Below, piece after piece: positions 23,511 through 31,505 of a stretch of DNA of 64,000 nucleotides. This DNA is from Croceimicrobium sp965656185. GTDB taxonomy: Bacteria > Bacteroidota > Bacteroidia > Flavobacteriales > Schleiferiaceae. The position numbers were made by a program, and so were the translations under genes. The notes under the pieces are model-generated. The model saw only the letters and a list, made by a program, of their open reading frames with translations, did not search any database and was not told the DNA's origin. Within the stretch, counting starts at the first letter, position 1, and every line of letters starts with the position of its first letter. The stretch covers positions 372,001 to 436,000 of the forward strand of contig CBFHJH010000001.1 of NCBI GenBank assembly GCA_965656185.1, written 5' to 3'.

Positions 23511-23869
23511 CCTGTTTGTCGGTAGCTTTCAATTTCGGCTACTAAAATTACGATTTCTTGCCCTTCTTTCCGAAAAGCTTGATCGTACACAAAATAGATC
23601 TCTTGATCTTGGTCAATTACCAAAGAGGTAAAGAGCTCTTCTTTAAAGCCCATGCTTTTCATTAAAACCTGAGGAGCTCTTTCAACTCCTTCCGATAGTA
23701 AACGATCTAAGAGATTTCGATTTTTTGAAAGTTGGCGGTTGATTTTGCGGATGTGCTGTTCTCCCGGACGGGATTTTTCGTTGTGATAAGCGTTACGACA
23801 ATTAGAATCGCAAAACTTTTTGTCACTGCGGCCCTTTAGTTTGGTACCGCACTCTTTACAAGTACTCAT
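23507..23869 (-). CDS. DUF2116-like zinc-ribbon protein
   Basis: The 120-residue soluble protein opens with MSTCKECGTKLKGRSDKKFCDSN and continues CRNAYHNEKSR: cysteines in CxxC plus a second pair bind one zinc. The remainder is a helix-rich part with IRKINRQLSKNRNLLDRLL. It resembles small DUF2116-type Zn-ribbon proteins whose function is unknown to me. It is the first gene of the 21191-23869 unit (zinc ribbon, 2-TM protein, CrtA-like, NhaA), preceded by a terminator at 23973-23997 that insulates it from the CBS gene. Confidence 0.75.
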   Translation of the reverse strand: MSTCKECGTKLKGRSDKKFCDSNCRNAYHNEKSRPGEQHIRKINRQLSKNRNLLDRLLSEGVERAPQVLMKSMGFKEELFTSLVIDQDQEIYFVYDQAFRKEGQEIVILVAEIESYRQTG

Positions 23870-23972
23870 AATAAATCAGATTAAGGTTAAAGCACTAATG
23901 TAAATGCTTTTTTTCTAATAATCAAATAGTTGTGAGTTTAATAAGCGTTTATCGACAAATATATTTAGGCAC

Positions 23973-23997
23973 AAAAAAAGGGCTATTAAGCCCTTTA
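23973..23997 (-). terminator. Terminator of the CBS-domain gene
   Basis: AAAGGGCT and AGCCCTTT form a perfect 8-bp stem around ATTA, with seven A on the plus strand forming the U tract of the minus-strand transcript. The surrounding 150-base gap (23870-24020) otherwise holds only AT-rich sequence. Confidence 0.82.
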
Positions 23998-24020
23998 GTA
24001 CTGAATTTCAAACGATAGAA

Positions 24021-24479
24021 TTACCAAGTTTCCGAACGTAAGTTGGTGAAGGCACGCATCACATCCTTCTGACTTATTTGTCCGAGTAAAATACCATTTT
24101 TGACAACCGGAAAGCGTCTGATGCGTTCGTTTAAAAACTTTCCAGCCGCCTCGAAAATATTCATCTCTGGATCTATAGTCCGCACTTCGGTAGTCATATA
24201 AGACGCAACGATGTCGGATGAATGTGGAGAATTATTGTATTTACCGCGAATTATCTCTTTCAGGCAATCTCCTTCCGATAAAATTCCAACTAATTTTTGA
24301 TTTTCATCAACAACCGGGGCACCGGATATCCTTTTTTCCAAAAGAGTTTGCATTGCCTCTTCCATACTCTGATCACTGCGAAAAGTGATTAGCCTTTTAG
24401 TCATGTAATCTTTGACCTGAACTTGCTGGTTAACACTTTTAACGGTGGCGGTTCGCGCGCCTTGGAAACTCTTTATCAT
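24021..24479 (-). CDS. Tandem CBS-domain protein
   Basis: The 152-residue protein contains two CBS domains, roughly residues 25-80 (VKDYMTKRLITFRSDQSMEEAMQ and GAPVVDENQKLVGILSEGD) and 90-145 (VASYMTTEVRTIDPEMNIFEAA and RRFPVVKNGILLGQISQKDVM). CBS pairs bind adenosyl ligands such as AMP or ATP, so this is a likely stand-alone energy sensor. No effector domain is attached and no membrane segment is present. The gene has its own terminator; 35 bases separate it from the upstream NTF2-like gene, with which it may be transcribed. Confidence 0.87.
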   Translation of the reverse strand: MIKSFQGARTATVKSVNQQVQVKDYMTKRLITFRSDQSMEEAMQTLLEKRISGAPVVDENQKLVGILSEGDCLKEIIRGKYNNSPHSSDIVASYMTTEVRTIDPEMNIFEAAGKFLNERIRRFPVVKNGILLGQISQKDVMRAFTNLRSETW

Positions 24480-24514
24480 GCTGCTATTGTTTGGTTCTAA
24501 GCAATATAGCCTTT

Positions 24515-24997
24515 TTAAGGCGAATTTGCAAGTTCCTTGAAGGCTTCTATTTTTTCATTGTCAATGGTAACCGAGAGCTGGTAATGTTGAATTTTTAGTT
24601 CCTCATTTACTAGAATAAGCACAGCCGTACTACGACATTCCCCCATCCAAGTATCCAAAACTTCGTCGCAAATCCAGAAATTGTCCATCCATTGCCAATT
24701 CCTTTCCTTTGCTTTAAAAGTCCAAGCAGACTCTCTTTCAAAGGCTTTCTTAGACCAAGTTCGTAGTTCGTCTCTAAACCAACGCTCTTCGCGATCTGTG
24801 CCAATATACACCGCGCTATCACTCATTTTAGAGAAAAAGTCCTCCGCATTCGCTTCTGCTGCAGCAGCATGCCAATTATCCATGAATCGATCTAGCTTTG
24901 CCTTATCTAAACTTTGACCCTGCAGGGAGCTTGCGCTTAAAATAATCCAAGCCACCAAAAAGAGAATGGACTCGGTTAAAATGTTTGACTTATGCAT
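24515..24997 (-). CDS. Secreted SnoaL/NTF2-like (DUF4440-type) protein
   Basis: The 160-residue protein has an N-terminal signal segment (TESILFLVAWIILSASSLQGQ). The NTF2-like fold is indicated by LDRFMDNWHAAAAEANAEDFF and MSDSAVYIGTDREERW, followed by strands ending in IQHYQLSVTIDNE. It matches the SnoaL_3/DUF4440 group, in which the cone-shaped fold may hold a small ligand; no enzymatic activity can be assigned. It is divergent from the DUF6268 barrel gene with only 34 bases between the two starts, so regulatory elements must be very tight. Confidence 0.78.
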   Translation of the reverse strand: MHKSNILTESILFLVAWIILSASSLQGQSLDKAKLDRFMDNWHAAAAEANAEDFFSKMSDSAVYIGTDREERWFRDELRTWSKKAFERESAWTFKAKERNWQWMDNFWICDEVLDTWMGECRSTAVLILVNEELKIQHYQLSVTIDNEKIEAFKELANSP

Positions 24998-25031
24998 TCA
25001 GTGTTTATTTTAGTGGCAAAATTTAGCACAA

Positions 25032-26129
25032 ATGCGACAAAACATCTTGCTTTTAGCGGCAATTGCTTTCATGAGCACTCCCGTCTTGGCCCAAGAAGAC
25101 ACTAGTAGTACTGATGATGAATTCGATTTCTCGGATTTTGAATTGGCCGCCGAACCCGCCAAGGTCTTTTGTAATAATAAGGTTTTAGGTCAAAGTCCTA
25201 CCTCCCTAGTTGGATTGTATTACAATTACCAAGCGCCCCATGACTTGCCGATTGAATTAGCGGATGTTAATGGCGATCTACAAGAGATTGATAGGGCCAC
25301 TATAAATGCAGCGCATCAAGTTTCTTTGGTCGGGAATTTCCCGATCTTAAGCCGTAATAACATTCTCATCAACCTGGGGGTAACCTATCAAGAACAACGC
25401 TATAATATCTCGGAAAACCATAGCCACCCTCTACCCGATTATCTTAATAACGAAGTTTTACGCCGAGCTAATCTCACCTTTACCGTTTTTAAGCCCTTGA
25501 ATGAAAAGAATTTCATTTTGGGTCAGTTAGGGTCAGAACTTAACGGGGATTATGGTTTCAGCGATCTTGATTTCGGGAAAGTGAGATTACCGATTGCCCT
25601 ATTGTATGGGTGGAAACCGAGCGACCGCTTGATGTACGCTTTTGGGGCATCCCGGACCTATTTAGGTGGGGCACTGAATTATGTTCCGATCATTTATTAT
25701 TACCACACCTTTAAAAATCAGAAATGGGGAATTGAGGCCTTGTTACCTGCTAGAGCCCTTTTACGCTATCGCTTTAACAGTCTCGGCTTTATGTCACTTG
25801 GCTTTCAAGTAAACGGAGCTAGCTACGCTTTAGGCAATTTCCAGAACTATTTGGGTACTGGGGTTGGTCCGCACGCCACGGATCTGGCTAATGCTCAAGA
25901 CCTTGAATTAAGGCGTTCTGAAATAAGAGCTGGATTAGCTTACAGTCGTCAATTGTCTGGATTCTTTTGGATTTCTGCCGAAGCTGGATACCGGATTAAT
26001 TACAGTTATGATATTGACCAAGGAGGAGATTTCCTCCGATTCTTTGGCAGCGATGATCCTTATTTAGTTAATACTGGTTTAGGTAATCCCCTTTACTTTA
26101 CGATTGGGCTTTCCTACGTTAGTCCTTAA
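25032..26129 (+). CDS. DUF6268 outer-membrane beta-barrel protein
   Basis: The 365-residue protein has a signal peptide (MRQNILLLAAIAFMSTPVLAQ), an acidic mature N-terminus (EDTSSTDDEFDFSDFEL), and then repeated amphipathic strands such as HQVSLVGNFPILSRNNILINLGVTY, ANLTFTVFKPLNEKNFILGQLG and GLAYSRQLSGFFWISAEAGYRI. It ends in YFTIGLSYVSP, an outer-membrane-type final strand. This fits DUF6268. Substrate or role is unknown. It overlaps the convergent UspA gene by 11 bases at the 3' end. Confidence 0.78.
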   Translation: MRQNILLLAAIAFMSTPVLAQEDTSSTDDEFDFSDFELAAEPAKVFCNNKVLGQSPTSLVGLYYNYQAPHDLPIELADVNGDLQEIDRATINAAHQVSLVGNFPILSRNNILINLGVTYQEQRYNISENHSHPLPDYLNNEVLRRANLTFTVFKPLNEKNFILGQLGSELNGDYGFSDLDFGKVRLPIALLYGWKPSDRLMYAFGASRTYLGGALNYVPIIYYYHTFKNQKWGIEALLPARALLRYRFNSLGFMSLGFQVNGASYALGNFQNYLGTGVGPHATDLANAQDLELRRSEIRAGLAYSRQLSGFFWISAEAGYRINYSYDIDQGGDFLRFFGSDDPYLVNTGLGNPLYFTIGLSYVSP

Positions 26130-26556
26130 GCGCAACGCATATCACCGGTATAGGACTTAACTCCAAGAGTCTTCGAGCCGAACTGTCTAGCACTTTACGA
26201 AATATTGCCTTTTCACGATGATGGCCGATCAGTAAATAGTCGGCCTTTATCTTTTTTACCGTTTTGATCAGACCCTCTACCGCTGGCCCTTGCTCTAAAA
26301 TGACTTCGGTTTCAATGCCTTGATCTATAAAGCGGTGGGCAATGCGGTCTAGAATTCGCTTTTCAGCTCTTAATTCTGCCTTTCGTTCACGTTCAACCTT
26401 AGAGCGACGCATCTGATAAGCTAATAAATGGGGATCGGGAGCGGCGATATGGACAAGAAAAACCCTTGCCTTAGCTAAAGTCGCAAGTTTTAAGCCTTCC
26501 TCTATGAGTTTAGAGCTTAGTTCTTCGAAATCGTAAGCTAAAGCGATGCTAATCAT
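26119..26556 (-). CDS. Universal stress protein (UspA family)
   Basis: The 145-residue single Usp domain begins ISIALAYDFEELSSKLIEEGLKLA. It contains ARVFLVHIA, ADYLLIGHHREKAIFRKVLDSSARRLL and IPVICVALKD. In ATP-binding members the loop reads G-x2-G-x9-G-(S/T); here it is GHHREKAIFRKVLDSS, lacking the second and third glycines, so it may not bind ATP in the usual way. A terminator separates it from the DUF2147 gene upstream on its strand. Its end overlaps the DUF6268 gene by 11 bases. Function: likely stress or adhesion regulation, not specific. Confidence 0.85.
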   Translation of the reverse strand: MISIALAYDFEELSSKLIEEGLKLATLAKARVFLVHIAAPDPHLLAYQMRRSKVERERKAELRAEKRILDRIAHRFIDQGIETEVILEQGPAVEGLIKTVKKIKADYLLIGHHREKAIFRKVLDSSARRLLELSPIPVICVALKD

Positions 26557-26570
26557 TTAGTTAAGGTATA

Positions 26571-26596
26571 AAAAAAAGCCACCCGAAGGTGGCCTT
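26571..26596 (-). terminator. UUCG-type terminator of the DUF2147 gene
   Basis: On the minus strand the stem GCCACC/GGTGGC encloses a TTCG loop (CGAA on plus) and runs into seven U. It lies directly after the DUF2147 stop (26599) and before the UspA start (26556). Confidence 0.88.
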
Positions 26597-26598
26597 TC

Positions 26599-27054
26599 TT
26601 ATTTTTTCTTGCGAACTAAGCGCGTCCAGACATCAGTCCTACCGAACATTTCCGTACCTACGAAGCCTCTTACTTCGATTTGGTTTTCTTCGGTTAACTC
26701 AATTTTGCAATTATAGGTTGTACCATTTTTCGGATCGTAAATGGTTCCATCTTTCCAAATTCCCTCATCTTCATTGTACACGAAATCCTTCAGAATACGA
26801 TAACCTTTAAGCGGGGTGCTACGCAATGACTCATCCGGGTTATTTTCATCTACCCGAGCCTTACCGTTTTCGTCTTTCGGTTCTTTTAGCCAAACAATGC
26901 GACCGTAGAATTTATTACCAATCTTATCGATCTTGATCATCGAACGGCCATCGCTAGGTTGCCATACGCCTACCAATTTATCGACATTATCTTGGGCAAA
27001 AAGTCCTCCAAAACAGAAAATACTTACTAATAGGGTGTAGATCAAATTCTTCAT
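26599..27054 (-). CDS. Secreted DUF2147 protein
   Basis: The 151-residue protein has a signal peptide (MKNLIYTLLVSIFCFGGLFAQ) followed by the DUF2147 core: VGVWQPSDGRSMIKIDKIGNKFYGRI, FVYNEDEGIWKDGTIYDPKNG, TYNCKIELTEE and a terminal strand GRTDVWTRL. DUF2147 proteins are small periplasmic beta proteins that resemble lipocalin-like binders; the ligand is unknown. ATG 27054 is chosen because the longer start at 27066 lies inside the preceding gene and disturbs the signal peptide. It follows the lipoprotein gene by 1 base, suggesting coupling. Confidence 0.87.
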   Translation of the reverse strand: MKNLIYTLLVSIFCFGGLFAQDNVDKLVGVWQPSDGRSMIKIDKIGNKFYGRIVWLKEPKDENGKARVDENNPDESLRSTPLKGYRILKDFVYNEDEGIWKDGTIYDPKNGTTYNCKIELTEENQIEVRGFVGTEMFGRTDVWTRLVRKKK

Positions 27055-27055
27055 T

Positions 27056-27553
27056 TTACTTCTCATCTTTATAATTCACTAATAAGGTTAAATTGGCCTG
27101 AGCGGTCATTGGATCCATATGATCCTCCGTAAGGTTAAGGTCCATAACCCAAGTCAAACCCTCATCTTTTAAATACGGTGCCAAGTCAATTTCTTCCGCT
27201 ACCTGCATTTTTAATAGATTAGAATCAGGTAATGGGCTTAAAGTAGCAATACTGCTTAATTCTTGATTATTACTTACCACTTGAAAGAGTAATGATTCGG
27301 TAATCGTGTGATCTTCTGCATTCATTTCTACTTCTACCGTTTTTACTCCAATACTCTGAATAGCTTCCACTTTGCAGCCTATCGCCTGCGCAATACTTTC
27401 GATAGTAGTCTCCGAGCTACCCTGGAGGGTATTGGCACCCTCAAAGAGCATATCACCACTCAAGGTTGCACTTAGCCTTTGACTATCATCTTGTACATTA
27501 GACTGACAGGCCATAAAAAGTGGCACCAAGGCCCATAAGAGGAATTTTTTCAT
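27056..27553 (-). CDS. Lipoprotein of unknown function
   Basis: The 165-residue product has a lipobox (VPLFMAC, cysteine 16) followed by QSNVQDD, an acidic stretch like other Bacteroidota lipoproteins. The mature part alternates beta strands (TLSGDMLFEGANTL, VKTVEVEMNAEDH, ANLTLLVNYKDEK) with no recognisable domain. It ends immediately before the DUF2147 gene and is probably co-transcribed with it. Its start lies 34 bases after the end of the hydrolase gene upstream. No function can be assigned. Confidence 0.72.
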   Translation of the reverse strand: MKKFLLWALVPLFMACQSNVQDDSQRLSATLSGDMLFEGANTLQGSSETTIESIAQAIGCKVEAIQSIGVKTVEVEMNAEDHTITESLLFQVVSNNQELSSIATLSPLPDSNLLKMQVAEEIDLAPYLKDEGLTWVMDLNLTEDHMDPMTAQANLTLLVNYKDEK

Positions 27554-27587
27554 TGAATTTGTTTTTGGCTAATTTAGGGGCTAAGCC

Positions 27588-28430
27588 TCAATTTTGAAAT
27601 TTTTCTTCACATTGACTGATAAAGTTTAGCACTTCGGACCATTTTGCCCGCTGCTTGCTGCGGAAGAAATCAAAGTGCTTCATAGAGGACCAAGGCTCTT
27701 CTTCTGAATAGCGAAACTCAGCCTTGGCTTGTTTAAATTCATTCATTAAGGCTCGTACCGCTGCTCTGGGAGCTAGTTTTCGGTCTTTTTTCAAGGCTCT
27801 AAAAACCATAGGTGATTCGATTCTTTGAGCTCGGGCTAGCACCTGAGGGCTATGTCCCAAGGAACCGCGCGGATCCATTGCAAACTGGCGCCAAGATTGG
27901 GCGGCTTCTTTAGTTAAGGACTCTGGAGATCCCATTATCCAACCCGGCATGTAACCAAAAATCCTAATGCTAATGGGTAGCAGAAAAAACCAGAAAATTC
28001 GAATTAAAAGTCCATTTAAGCCATACCAGTGACGAAAATAGGCACTCTGAGATACCATAAGGTAGATGCCTGATAGACGCTCTGCTTCTTCGCTGAAGGA
28101 AAAGATCTGCCCTCCTACACTATGACCGAGTAAATAGACGCGCTTGTAATTCTTGAAGGCCTGTTTCAATACTGCATCCACTTCATCTCGTCCCCATTCT
28201 ACCATGCTGGTGGCTTGAGCTTCATTAACATGATTTGCTAAGCCACTGTAGTCGAAAGTGTAGACCGATATCCCATGGTCGGCCAAGTATTGAGCGAATT
28301 TGAAATAGAGCTTTTGCGGACAAGCTGTTGCTGAAGCAATAACCAAGGCGCAAGGGCTCTCTGCTGCAAATTGATGGGACAAGAGCTTATTTCCGGTTCG
28401 TGATTTAATTATTAACGATTGCTCGTTCAT
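27588..28430 (-). CDS. Alpha/beta hydrolase, serine-aminopeptidase-like
   Basis: The 280-residue soluble hydrolase shows VIASATACPQKLYFKFAQYL and GISVYTFDYSGLANHV (typical of the Hydrolase_4/YheT-like group). The nucleophile elbow is YLLGHSVGGQIFSF with the catalytic serine, and a short hydrophobic lid segment lies near LIRIFWFFLLPISIRIFG. The usual acid and histidine are not obvious; the C-terminal MKHFDFFRS could carry the histidine. The start ATG 28430 is preferred to the TTG at 28442, which is only four codons earlier. It is divergent from the DEAD helicase gene. The substrate is unknown. Confidence 0.8.
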   Translation of the reverse strand: MNEQSLIIKSRTGNKLLSHQFAAESPCALVIASATACPQKLYFKFAQYLADHGISVYTFDYSGLANHVNEAQATSMVEWGRDEVDAVLKQAFKNYKRVYLLGHSVGGQIFSFSEEAERLSGIYLMVSQSAYFRHWYGLNGLLIRIFWFFLLPISIRIFGYMPGWIMGSPESLTKEAAQSWRQFAMDPRGSLGHSPQVLARAQRIESPMVFRALKKDRKLAPRAAVRALMNEFKQAKAEFRYSEEEPWSSMKHFDFFRSKQRAKWSEVLNFISQCEEKFQN

Positions 28431-28505
28431 CAAATATTGCAATTTCCTTTAATGACGTCTAACATTTTCAGACCTTTAGCGCTCAGGTTAATCCTGTTAC
28501 AATCT

Positions 28506-29819
28506 ATGAAGTTTTCAGAATTTAAATTAAGTGACGATCTTTTAGAGTCTTTATCCTATATGAATTTTGAGGAAGCAACGCCCATTCAAGAGCAAGCTAT
28601 CCCCCAAATATTGGAAGGAAAAGATATTATTGGATGCGCCCAAACTGGCACCGGTAAGACCGCTGCCTTTGTTTTACCCGTTTTAAATCTGCTTAGTAAA
28701 AAGCGAAACGATGGAGTTAATGCCTTGATCCTATGTCCGACCAGGGAGTTGGCGATTCAAATAGATCAGCAGATTCAAGGACTCTCCTACTTTACCGATT
28801 TAAGCTGCTACCCGGTTTACGGTGGTGGTACAGGGCCCGAGTGGGAAGCCGAACACCGTGCTTTGAGCAGGGGAACCGATATTATCATCGCAACCCCAGG
28901 AAGGCTATTGGCCCATATCCGCAACGACTATGTCAAACTCGAAACCTTACAGTTTTTGATTCTCGATGAGGCAGATCGAATGCTTGATATTGGCTTTTAT
29001 GATGACATTATGAGAATCATAAAAGCTTGTCCTGACCAAAGGCAATCATTGATGTTTTCGGCAACCATGGCGCCCAAGATCCGCAAATTGGCTAAGGATA
29101 TCTTAAATGACCCTTTTGAAGTTAATCTGGCGGTCTCTAAACCTGCCGAGGGGGTTACCCAGGAGGTTTACATGGCCCATGAAGAGCAAAAGCAACCCTT
29201 AGTGCGGAAGATCATTGGAGACCACCCGGATTTTACGAGTATCATTATTTTCTGTTCTACTAAGAAAAAGGTGCAAAAGCTTGTGGCCAGTCTTCAGCGG
29301 AAAAAAATGAACGTAAAGGGGATTTCAAGTGATTATGAGCAGAGAGAGCGCGAACAACTGTTGCTGGAATTTAAGTCGCGTAAGATTCGAGTAGTAGTAG
29401 CAACAGACGTTTTGAGTCGTGGAATTGATATCAAAGATATAGACCTTGTGATAAACTACGATGTGCCTAATGATGCGGAAGACTACGTGCATCGTGTAGG
29501 CAGAACGGCAAGAGCAGCTTCTGAAGGTTTAGCAATTACCTTGATAAGCTCGGAGGAGATCTACAAGTTCAAGCGTATTGAAACCTTTGTAGAAAGGGTT
29601 TACGAAAAGAAAATGCCGCCAGAGGATCTAGGAGCTGGGCCAGAGTGGAGAGAGCCCTCCTCGAAGCCTAAAGGCCGCAAATTCCGCGGCAGCAACAAAT
29701 CCAATAATAAGCAAGGCTCTGGTTCCAAAGGATCACGTTCTAAGCATTACAAATCGCGTCCCAAAAAGTCAAAACCAAAAGGACAAAATGAAAAAGGTGG
29801 TCATTCTAAAAATAACTAA
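28506..29819 (+). CDS. DEAD-box RNA helicase
   Basis: The 437-residue protein begins MKFSEFKLSDDLLESLSYMNFEEATPIQ (Q motif). It carries all DEAD motifs: AQTGTGKTAAF, PTRELAIQ, TPGRLL, DEADRMLDIG, SATM, and later ATDVLSRGIDIKDIDLVINYD and HRVGRTARA. The C-terminal tail, about residues 380-437, is very basic and Gly/Ser/Lys rich (SKPKGRKFRGSNKSNN), a typical RNA-binding extension. The start at ATG 28506 gives the canonical family N-terminus; the longer reading from 28419 adds unrelated residues and overlaps the divergent hydrolase. Role: ribosome assembly or RNA turnover, not specified. The 3' end overlaps the next gene by 32 bases. Confidence 0.95.
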   Translation: MKFSEFKLSDDLLESLSYMNFEEATPIQEQAIPQILEGKDIIGCAQTGTGKTAAFVLPVLNLLSKKRNDGVNALILCPTRELAIQIDQQIQGLSYFTDLSCYPVYGGGTGPEWEAEHRALSRGTDIIIATPGRLLAHIRNDYVKLETLQFLILDEADRMLDIGFYDDIMRIIKACPDQRQSLMFSATMAPKIRKLAKDILNDPFEVNLAVSKPAEGVTQEVYMAHEEQKQPLVRKIIGDHPDFTSIIIFCSTKKKVQKLVASLQRKKMNVKGISSDYEQREREQLLLEFKSRKIRVVVATDVLSRGIDIKDIDLVINYDVPNDAEDYVHRVGRTARAASEGLAITLISSEEIYKFKRIETFVERVYEKKMPPEDLGAGPEWREPSSKPKGRKFRGSNKSNNKQGSGSKGSRSKHYKSRPKKSKPKGQNEKGGHSKNN

Positions 29820-30273
29820 GGCGCTTTTCTTCGTTTTAGTTCCTTTTTTAGTTCAGGCGCAACTAAAAGACGCGCAATTGGCTATTTCTGAGGTGCTAAA
29901 AGAAGCCTATGTAGACGGAGTTTACAATGAAGGGAACATTCGAAATATCGAGTTGGGTTTTAGTACACACTTTAGAATGCTAGCTCAAGATGAGAATGGT
30001 GAAACCAAGGTTTACGACCTCAGCTATTTCATAAATCGTGTAAAGGCTAAAAGATCCCGAGGCTTCTACCCACCTAAAGCACAGGATATGGTGCGTATTA
30101 AGATTTTACGCTGCGATGTAGAAGATCGTGTGGCCTCGGTAAAGCTTAACTTTTACGTGGGTAATCAGTTGCGTTACATTGATTTCCTCCATTTTGTTAA
30201 AAGTCCCTCTGGTTGGCTAATAAGCCATAAAGTCTTTCGGGAGATTCCGCCACAAAACATGAACAAAGACTAA
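29788..30273 (+). CDS. Secreted lumazine-binding/NTF2-like protein
   Basis: The 161-residue product has a signal peptide (ITKALFFVLVPFLVQAQ) and then a Lumazine_bd_2-type NTF2 fold: VLKEAYVDGVYNEGNIRNIELGF, a helix with INRVKAKRSRG, and strands RCDVEDRVASVKLNFYVGNQL and YIDFLHFVKSPSGWLISHKVF. No activity can be assigned. Its first 32 bases lie inside the end of the DEAD helicase gene in another frame, suggesting translational coupling even though the products go to different compartments. The MFS gene follows after 32 bases. Confidence 0.82.
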   Translation: MKKVVILKITKALFFVLVPFLVQAQLKDAQLAISEVLKEAYVDGVYNEGNIRNIELGFSTHFRMLAQDENGETKVYDLSYFINRVKAKRSRGFYPPKAQDMVRIKILRCDVEDRVASVKLNFYVGNQLRYIDFLHFVKSPSGWLISHKVFREIPPQNMNKD

Positions 30274-30305
30274 TTCGAATTGTCCTTTTCAGCAGATAGA
30301 AAGAT

Positions 30306-31505
30306 TTGAATCGCAAGACTAAACTTATACTCATATTAGGGGCCATTGCTGCCCTTGGTCCTCTCTCCATAGATACATATCTCTCTTCTTTCCCTGAGAT
30401 AGCGAAGGACTTAGGTACGGAAATCAACTTTGTAAGCCTAAGCTTAACCGCTTACTTTGTCGGTATTGCGGTAGGTCAGCTTATCAATGGTCCGGTCTTA
30501 GACCGCTATGGTCGTAAGAAACCTTTAATGATTGGGCTTGGCCTTTATTTTATTGCGGGCCTCTCCTGTTCTTTAGCCACCAGTATTGAGATCTTAGTTG
30601 CCTTACGCTTTTTAATGGCTTTAGGCGGATCAGTAGGAATGGTAGCTACGAGGGCCGTAATTCGAGATAATTTTGAGCACAATGATATCGCTCGAGCCTT
30701 TTCCGCTTTGATATTAGTGATGGGTTTAGCACCTATAATAGCGCCAATGGTAGGCGGTATTATCCTCCAAAGTTTTGGTTGGCGTCCCATTTTTTGGTTT
30801 TTAGCAGGCTACGTCTTACTGATACTGTTGGCCACGGCTTTATTCTTAAAAGAAAGTAAGCAGCCTGATCATAGTGTTTCTCTAAATCCCGGTGAAGTAA
30901 TTCGTAATTATATAGTGCTCCTATCCAATCCGCGATTTCTGCTTTATGCCATAGCCGGTTGTGCTGGAATGGCCGCAATGTTCACATATATTTCCGCCTC
31001 TCCCTTTGTAATTCGGAATGTGCTTTCCTTCGACGAGATCTATTTTGGTTATATTTTCGGTTCTAATGCCTTAGGCTACATTACTGCTAGTCAAGTTAAT
31101 AGATTAATACTGAAGCGTAACGACATTCGGGTGGTTTCAAAGATCGTTTCCATAGTATTTGGCTTATGCGGAGGCCTACTTCTTTTTCAGGTTTTAAGTG
31201 GGATTCCTAATGAACTACTATTTTTACTTACCCAATTCTTTTTCCTTTCGATGCTAGGCTTTATCAACCCCAATATGCAAGCTTTGGCCTTAGAGCCATT
31301 TCCTAAGCAAGCCGGGGTGGCTAGTGCTTTATTGGGGGCCCTGCGCATGCTGATAGCTACTTTAGCCTCTGGCATCATTTCTATCTGGCATGATGGCTCT
31401 GCCCTACCCATGGCCAGTTTAATGGCAATTTGCGGTCTAAGTTTGATCGTAATTTTATGGAATAAGACATGGGCCAAAAAAGCTAATATTAAACCGGCTA
31501 TTTGA
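30306..31505 (+). CDS. Bcr/CflA-type multidrug efflux MFS transporter
   Basis: The 399-residue protein has twelve transmembrane segments and MFS motif A GQLINGPVLDRYGRKKPLMIGL in the loop after TM2. The start LILGAIAALGPLSIDTYLSSFPEIAKDL matches the Bcr/CflA subfamily, whose members export bicyclomycin, chloramphenicol or other compounds by proton antiport. FSALILVMGLAPIIAPMVGGII fits TM5 of drug exporters. The start appears to be TTG 30306. The stop overlaps the start of the PhzF gene by one base (TGATG), so the pair is co-translated. The substrate is unknown. Confidence 0.88.
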   Translation: MNRKTKLILILGAIAALGPLSIDTYLSSFPEIAKDLGTEINFVSLSLTAYFVGIAVGQLINGPVLDRYGRKKPLMIGLGLYFIAGLSCSLATSIEILVALRFLMALGGSVGMVATRAVIRDNFEHNDIARAFSALILVMGLAPIIAPMVGGIILQSFGWRPIFWFLAGYVLLILLATALFLKESKQPDHSVSLNPGEVIRNYIVLLSNPRFLLYAIAGCAGMAAMFTYISASPFVIRNVLSFDEIYFGYIFGSNALGYITASQVNRLILKRNDIRVVSKIVSIVFGLCGGLLLFQVLSGIPNELLFLLTQFFFLSMLGFINPNMQALALEPFPKQAGVASALLGALRMLIATLASGIISIWHDGSALPMASLMAICGLSLIVILWNKTWAKKANIKPAI

